64,000 nucleotides of DNA from Leeuwenhoekiella sp. MAR_2009_132 (GTDB lineage Bacteria > Bacteroidota > Bacteroidia > Flavobacteriales > Flavobacteriaceae): the NCBI RefSeq assembly GCF_000687915.1, contig NZ_JHZY01000002.1, positions 1,364,001-1,428,000 on the forward strand, in the 5' to 3' direction. Of this stretch, positions 58,831-64,000 are shown one piece after another; within the stretch, counting starts at the first letter, position 1, and every line of letters starts with the position of its first letter. Position numbers and translations under genes: made by a program. The notes beneath the pieces are model-generated. The model did no database searches, was not told where the DNA came from, and saw nothing but the letters and a program-made list of their open reading frames with translations.

Positions 58831-60681
58831 TCAATTGAGATCTTTTATGGTGTTTGAATTTAAATCTATTATAAAATGGGTAGCCGGTAAACCGGTGCTA
58901 ATTTTACTAAATATTGCTCCCCAGAGTTGAAGTTGGGAATTGTCTGTCTTTTGCAAGTGCTCACAAACCATAAGGTATTCATTAAAACGGGATTTACCAA
59001 TATCAGAAAGTGCGAGTTTATCGGCATTTTTTAATTTATAAAAATCCTGAATCATATCATAACCGGTCCAGCGTGCCAAATCTTTTTCTGAGATTTTAAT
59101 AGTGTTTTCAGCTTTGTAAACTTCATATTCCTCTTGCGTTTTAAAAGTCATTTTTAGCAAATCTAAACCCGATTTATTCACCAGTAAATCCTTTAATTCT
59201 GCCGACCAATCTTGTTCTAAAAAACGCAAGCCTACCAACTCTTCCAGATGCTTTAAAACAAATTCTTTGTACGTTTTTGCATTAAGAATTTCAGCATTCC
59301 AGGCAGCTGTTTCTCCTTTAGTTTCTAAATATTTTTTCTCTAGCGCATAAAGCGGAAACAAATCGTCAAAATCAGGAACCTTATCTAGCGTTACGGTTTC
59401 TATTTCGAAGATAGAATTGTCTTTAATTGTCGCAATTTTATAGCCCGGAATATACGCTGCCAGCGACGGAACCTGAATATTAAATAAAGTTCTGGATGCA
59501 TCTAAATCATATCTTCCTGTATCGTTAATATGCATATGACCTGCAAAATGAAGTTGCACTCCTGCTTCTGCTAAAGCCTTTGACACTTCTTCTGTAGGAA
59601 CCCGATACAATTGCATTTTGTTTTCACCAAAAAGTTGACCCATCAAATCTGAAGAATCATCGTTAAATTCTACACTGGGAAAATGACTAAAAACGATTAA
59701 TTGTTTATTTAATACTTTGGCACGTTTTGTAACTGAAGCAATCCAGGATAACAAGTGTTTTTTATGCGTCAACACATTTTTATAACCTGTTCCTGCTCCT
59801 TCAAATTCTACAGATTCTCCAGCTTCTTTTTCTACTTTAGATTTAGGGATATATACATTAGCATCTATGGCCAGAAACCAAATATTATCTCCTTTTTCGA
59901 CCAAATAACTCAAATCGGGTACTTCTAAATCTGTGTTGGGTAAGGTATAATTACGTGCTACAATCCCTTCAGCATTTGAAGCTTTTTGATAGGTGTAGTT
60001 TTTATAATTATAGTTTGTAAATGGAGTTTCCCAATAGGTATCCTGAGGTTTTGGGTAAAAACCAAAATCTTTTAATTCATCAAGAATACCTTCATAACCT
60101 AATTGCGCAATGTCTTGTGTGATGATAACCGGTAAATCCTCACCAGTCTTATTTTTAAACAAACCTTCTTTACTATAAATAGGCTGCTGCTTCCCTCCTG
60201 CTCCCATAAAATCTGCCTTACCAGCATCTGTTATAAAGGGTTTTACAGGATCGTGATTTCCGGTGGTGAGCATAAAATGAATGCCGTATTGAGCTGTATA
60301 CTCCTCTAAAATTTTCCGTAAGCCGCGTAAGTTAAACTGTTGCCCGTCATCACTAAAATCTCCCGGAAACACCACATATTTTATTCCTCGGGCAACCACA
60401 TCATCTAATGCAGCAAGAAATGCGAAGTAATTTTCATTAAATAAGCGCGTAGAATGCAACTGCGCCTGCATCGTTCTTAAAATTGTGTTCTTGCTTGTTT
60501 TAGGATTTAAAACTCCCGTATAGTTAGAATCTGAAAATTCACCGTAAATATCAGTGAGATGTACATCAGATAAGAATGCTACCTGAACGGGTTTTTGGGT
60601 ATTTTGTAAGGGTTTACAGGCACAAAAAAGAAAAATGCCAAGCAGTAATCCTAAATGTTTTACGTGCTTATTATTACTCAT
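58831..60681 (-). CDS. Calcineurin-like metallophosphoesterase lipoprotein
   Basis: 616 residues with a lipoprotein-like signal (FCACK, Cys22). The metal-binding motifs are complete: DVHLTD, GDFSDDG, GNHD, SHFP and GHMH (59,500-60,600). A long C-terminal helical region (about 430-616) is of unknown fold. It should hydrolyse a phosphoester in the periplasm or at the surface; the substrate is not known. It lies four bases after the GH115 gene and 13 bases before HTCS-2, so it is co-transcribed with them. A phosphatase is not expected for xylan, so its link with glucuronoxylan use is the open point. Confidence 0.9.
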   Translation of the reverse strand: MSNNKHVKHLGLLLGIFLFCACKPLQNTQKPVQVAFLSDVHLTDIYGEFSDSNYTGVLNPKTSKNTILRTMQAQLHSTRLFNENYFAFLAALDDVVARGIKYVVFPGDFSDDGQQFNLRGLRKILEEYTAQYGIHFMLTTGNHDPVKPFITDAGKADFMGAGGKQQPIYSKEGLFKNKTGEDLPVIITQDIAQLGYEGILDELKDFGFYPKPQDTYWETPFTNYNYKNYTYQKASNAEGIVARNYTLPNTDLEVPDLSYLVEKGDNIWFLAIDANVYIPKSKVEKEAGESVEFEGAGTGYKNVLTHKKHLLSWIASVTKRAKVLNKQLIVFSHFPSVEFNDDSSDLMGQLFGENKMQLYRVPTEEVSKALAEAGVQLHFAGHMHINDTGRYDLDASRTLFNIQVPSLAAYIPGYKIATIKDNSIFEIETVTLDKVPDFDDLFPLYALEKKYLETKGETAAWNAEILNAKTYKEFVLKHLEELVGLRFLEQDWSAELKDLLVNKSGLDLLKMTFKTQEEYEVYKAENTIKISEKDLARWTGYDMIQDFYKLKNADKLALSDIGKSRFNEYLMVCEHLQKTDNSQLQLWGAIFSKISTGLPATHFIIDLNSNTIKDLN

Positions 60682-60684
60682 AAA

Positions 60685-63651
60685 TTAGTTTTTAGTCTCT
60701 TCGGGAAATGCATAAGCATCCTTTAATCCACCCAAATCTATCACAATTTGATCAAGCATTACACCGGGATCTACCATATAAACTTTTAGCGAATGTTTAC
60801 CCGGTTTATTTACAATTTGAGAGACGCTTTGTACGCTTCGGTTTTTGAGTACGTTTTCTTTCCAGGACTCACTGCGACCTTCAGTCTGAAAGTCTATTAT
60901 TTGCGGTGTCGCACCATCAATCGATACTGCGCAACGCACCCCTTTTCCGGGATAAACAGCGTGTGTAGGTAATGCGCTTACCTTAACGTCAACGGTTCCA
61001 AAATTAAACGTATAAAAATCATATTCCAGCACAGGAGCGTTTTTCAGTAGTGCCTCTGGTGTCGTTTCTGAGGCTGCGGTAAATGGTTCTGCACGCATTA
61101 CGCTATTGCTGTAACCGAGTCGGTTTATGATTTTCCAAGATGCTTCTTTTCCTTTTTGTACTGCGGAAGGATTTTCAGCATTAATCACCACAAAACCTTT
61201 ATCCTCAACAAAACCGTTAAAATTTTTCAACGCTTCAAACTGCGGATTGAACACCGAAACCCCAACTGTTTTTTCTGAGGTTCCGGTTTTAAAATCTATC
61301 TTAGAATTCACTTTATAACTGGGCGGTATCAATTGATGATCGTGGCCTAACGGTGCTTCTTTTTTATTGGTTCCCTTCGGAACCTGATTCCAATTTATGG
61401 TAATCCAAACACGCTCTTCCGGATTTTCTAAAGAGAGTTTGCCCGAAGTTGTAGAGAGTTCTATCCACGATTCCGCAGGTGTAGCAGACCAGGTTTGCGG
61501 TTCGCTTCCTTTTAAAAATACATCTATATAATATCTGTTTTTTGTATAAGCATTAAAAACCGGTAAAACATCTGCAAATGAATTGGTCGTGTCGTTGTTA
61601 TATTCCATTTCATAGCCTTCTAAAGCGAGACCTACACCAGATTCTTTAGAGTTTACAAGCGAGACTACTGGTTTTGAAAATACGGGTAGATTACGCGGTG
61701 CTTTATTCATAATATGCTGCCATTTGCCGTCTTGTATCGTATCATTAAAATAGCGGGTAAGTCGCTCTATTGCATCATACGATTCACCAGATTTTTGTGC
61801 ATAGGCTGCTGTACTAGCTCGGCCTTGAGTTGCCACGTGTTTATTTTTATACGCATATAACCACATCTGATTAAGCTGTGCTGCTCCCATTACCGGATAG
61901 TAAACCAATTCAAAAAACGCATCTTTTCGATTTGCTGAAATAGTTGGTTTTAATGCTTCCACTTCTTCTATTAAAGTTTGATAGGCATCAATACGTTTGC
62001 TTACTTCATCGCCATAATGTATTTGTGTTAACTGCGTCTCACCACTTTTTGTAACCGGCTCTACGGCACTCCACGCCATAAATTCGGGTCTGCGTTGTAA
62101 AGCCAACTGGTAATAAGTGTCTAAAACAGCATCAATTTGGGTGGCATTTGCTTTACCAAATTCTCGTGCTGCCCAATCGAATTGATGCTTTGCAACCGCC
62201 TCGCTTGTTTCAAATTTTGACATATCCCAGGCCATATCCATAAACAACTCAGTATTGTATTCGTGGGGTTTGATATCTCCGGCGTTTAAAATCCAGATAT
62301 CTTCTGCCTTGAAGCTATAAGCTTTTGAAAGTTCTTCCCACATTAAAACCGGATGCGTCGAGTTTAACCACAGGTAATCGTGCGGTCTTCCCCAGTATGA
62401 AGTGTGGTAATAAATACCCGCCCCACCGCTGCGTTTTTGTTCTTCCAGATTGCTCAATTGGCGTAAGTACCCATAGTTGTCATCGGTCCATACCAGAGTT
62501 ACATCTTCAGGTAATTTTAAACCGTTTTGATAGTAATGCAGCACCTCTTTATATGGCACAAATGCCTGCGGAACTTGAGCTAAATCCTGCTTGGTTTCTT
62601 TTAAAATTTCCCGTTGATCGGTAATTACCTGCTCTAATAATTTTACCTGAGAAGGCGTGTCATCATCTCCTACAATCATTGGCGAATCGTGCTCTCCACG
62701 CATTCCTAAAGTATAAATACCTTCATAATCTGCAGTTTCTCTGGCTCGCTTTTTAAACAATTCTTTGATTTCTCCTGCATTGACATCATAGCGGTAATCA
62801 CCCATCGTATCGTGATCCCATTCAGCATTTATATTGCATAACATGGGTTCTGCGTGCGAACTGCCAACGACTATCGCATAATCATCTGCGACTACTTTAT
62901 TTTTGGGATAATGGTAAAAAGCTTTGGTACAGGTATGCATAGCCGGCCAAATGGTATTTGCCCGTAAACGCAATAATAATTCAAAAACCTTAGCATAGGT
63001 TTTAGGACCGATATCACCCGTTTTTGGCTCAAAATTTAAAGCGGCCCAGCGCTGCAAGCCCCAATCTTCATCCTTTAAAAATATCCCTCTATATTTTACC
63101 GAAGGTTCACCATATACTTGAGGCGTTATAGTTAAGCTTAGTTGTTCTTTTTTATCGGGAATAACATCTGCCCACCATTCCCACGGAGAAACGCCTATAC
63201 GTCTTGAGATTTCCAATAATCCGTATGCTGTTGCACGACGGTCTGATCCTAGAATTACTAAAGCCTGACTAAGATCTTTAGTAGGATTTTCTATTACTTG
63301 AATTGAATAAGTTTCCCATTTACCACTCAGCTGTGTAGTATCGATTTTTTTTGCAGCTACGAGATCATTTATAAAAGAACTCGTACCTAAAGTTCCTGCA
63401 AGTATAGCCGTTGACGTGTTATTAGTTGTTTTTGTTCCTAATCGCTTTCCGGTGATTTTAAACACGTCATCGTTAAGCATTGCAGCCGCAATATGAACCA
63501 CCTTTGGTTCGCTTTTATCAATAATTACACTGGTGTTTTCTTTAGAATCTACCAACTTAAATGGTGTCTGCGCAGTGCTATTTGTAATCCCACCTAAAGT
63601 AAGGATAATTGCAAAGAACAAATAGATTTGAGGTGAACTCTTCATAAACAC
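60685..63651 (-). CDS. GH115 alpha-glucuronidase (second, divergent copy)
   Basis: 988 residues with a signal peptide (ending STAQ; Met1 and Met3 are possible starts). It keeps the GH115 blocks SPWEWWADVIPDKK, VKYRGIFLKDEDWG, TLGMRGEHDSPM, GIYYHTSYWGRPHDYLW and LNAGDIKPHEYN, and has a C-terminal beta region (about 820-985). It differs from the copy at 46035 at many active-site-near positions (EHDSPM instead of DGDEPM, TSYWGRP instead of FDYVGGP), so it may prefer another substitution, chain length or uronate. It directly follows the acyltransferase stop with no gap and precedes the metallophosphoesterase by three bases. Confidence 0.95.
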   Translation of the reverse strand: MFMKSSPQIYLFFAIILTLGGITNSTAQTPFKLVDSKENTSVIIDKSEPKVVHIAAAMLNDDVFKITGKRLGTKTTNNTSTAILAGTLGTSSFINDLVAAKKIDTTQLSGKWETYSIQVIENPTKDLSQALVILGSDRRATAYGLLEISRRIGVSPWEWWADVIPDKKEQLSLTITPQVYGEPSVKYRGIFLKDEDWGLQRWAALNFEPKTGDIGPKTYAKVFELLLRLRANTIWPAMHTCTKAFYHYPKNKVVADDYAIVVGSSHAEPMLCNINAEWDHDTMGDYRYDVNAGEIKELFKKRARETADYEGIYTLGMRGEHDSPMIVGDDDTPSQVKLLEQVITDQREILKETKQDLAQVPQAFVPYKEVLHYYQNGLKLPEDVTLVWTDDNYGYLRQLSNLEEQKRSGGAGIYYHTSYWGRPHDYLWLNSTHPVLMWEELSKAYSFKAEDIWILNAGDIKPHEYNTELFMDMAWDMSKFETSEAVAKHQFDWAAREFGKANATQIDAVLDTYYQLALQRRPEFMAWSAVEPVTKSGETQLTQIHYGDEVSKRIDAYQTLIEEVEALKPTISANRKDAFFELVYYPVMGAAQLNQMWLYAYKNKHVATQGRASTAAYAQKSGESYDAIERLTRYFNDTIQDGKWQHIMNKAPRNLPVFSKPVVSLVNSKESGVGLALEGYEMEYNNDTTNSFADVLPVFNAYTKNRYYIDVFLKGSEPQTWSATPAESWIELSTTSGKLSLENPEERVWITINWNQVPKGTNKKEAPLGHDHQLIPPSYKVNSKIDFKTGTSEKTVGVSVFNPQFEALKNFNGFVEDKGFVVINAENPSAVQKGKEASWKIINRLGYSNSVMRAEPFTAASETTPEALLKNAPVLEYDFYTFNFGTVDVKVSALPTHAVYPGKGVRCAVSIDGATPQIIDFQTEGRSESWKENVLKNRSVQSVSQIVNKPGKHSLKVYMVDPGVMLDQIVIDLGGLKDAYAFPEETKN

Positions 63652-64000
63652 TTAAATTTTAATGTAAATTGATTTCTTATCTAAGATATATCCTAAAAAC
63701 CAGCATAGCAGCATAAATACAAATGCGGTAAGTAGTGCTCCAAAACTACCCGAAGCTAATTTTTGAAAAACTTCCTGACTTACCCAATCAAAAACCGACA
63801 ATCCCGACGGGGTTTTTATCAGTCCTAAAATCACAAAAAACAACTCTGAAAACAGGTAAATAAACAACGGATTCTTCCCAAAAACTGTAAAAAAATACGT
63901 TCCGGTTTTGAGTTGCTTTAATTCAATACTGAAGATTAATAACGCAATTATGCACAGGTCTATTCCCACCGTATAAAGGACAAAAGAGCTGGTCCATAAT
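63652..64000 (-). CDS. HGSNAT/DUF5009-like membrane acyltransferase (partial)
   Basis: Only the C-terminal part is inside the window; the frame is open through the right edge. It contains LWTSSFVLYTVGIDLCI and ends with a hydrophobic helix plus a lysine-rich tail (FLGYILDKKSIYIKI). Four hydrophobic segments are visible. The WTSSF-VLYT segment is typical of the COG4299 family related to heparan-alpha-glucosaminide N-acetyltransferase, membrane proteins that acetylate sugars. The stop codon abuts the GH115 start codon, so the genes are translationally coupled. The substrate is unknown; in this context it could modify a sugar or oligosaccharide. Confidence 0.8.
   Translation of the reverse strand, partial: LWTSSFVLYTVGIDLCIIALLIFSIELKQLKTGTYFFTVFGKNPLFIYLFSELFFVILGLIKTPSGLSVFDWVSQEVFQKLASGSFGALLTAFVFMLLCWFLGYILDKKSIYIKI

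Overview
The window is one stretch of AT-rich chromosome from a member of the Bacteroidetes, most likely a marine or environmental Flavobacteriaceae. The evidence is the SusC/SusD pair, the hybrid two-component systems (HTCS), the glycan-binding surface lipoprotein, the SurA/MoxR and OmpH genes, and promoter boxes of the flavobacterial type (TTG, then TAnnTTTG) instead of a sigma70 -10/-35 pair. No rRNA, tRNA, CRISPR array, insertion sequence or phage gene was seen.

Left part (1-18,000), housekeeping: a lipoprotein cut by the left edge, aconitase, an operon of two SurA/PpiD-like periplasmic folding factors plus a MoxR ATPase, an SRPBCC protein with a small unknown partner, OmpH/Skp, guaB, a FecA-like TonB-dependent receptor, HMG-CoA lyase, a TPR sensor kinase, pyrD, pepT and a DUF421 membrane protein. 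Most convergent pairs share a bidirectional hairpin terminator.

Middle part (18,000-28,350), accessory: a very tight three-gene operon (SbnA-like PLP synthase, FAD/NAD(P)-binding protein, Y4yA-like PLP decarboxylase) that looks like part of a diaminopropionate or siderophore-type small-molecule pathway but has no NIS synthetase. It is followed by a small membrane protein, a large-subunit catalase with a DJ-1-like tail, a 45-residue charged protein, and a GAF/PAS sensor that ends after its phosphoacceptor-helix region without an ATPase domain, next to a single-domain response regulator.

Right part (28,358-64,000), a large (4-O-methyl)glucuronoxylan utilisation locus running off the right edge. 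HTCS-1 precedes a minus-strand operon SusC - SusD - glycan-binding lipoprotein - GH10 xylanase with inserted CBM modules. Next are a CE20/sialate-esterase-like acetylesterase, a plus-strand pair GH67 + GH115 alpha-glucuronidases, a minus-strand operon GH10 xylanase - GH43 - GH43, a DUF1593 protein, and a minus-strand operon made of an HGSNAT/DUF5009-like acyltransferase (cut by the edge), a second divergent GH115, a metallophosphoesterase lipoprotein and HTCS-2. The inferred scheme is: surface GH10 and binding proteins cut and capture xylan, SusCD imports oligosaccharides, the esterase removes acetyl groups, GH115 and GH67 remove internal and terminal (methyl)glucuronic acid, and GH43 enzymes finish the xylo-oligosaccharides.

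Signals that gene calling does not explain: an ATCGATTTCGT-type element upstream of three separate xylan transcription units, nested inverted repeats over the guaB promoter, a terminator-like hairpin in the pyrD leader, and repeats in the 613-base gap before HTCS-1. All functional statements rest on reading motifs and recall of the families; no database search was run.
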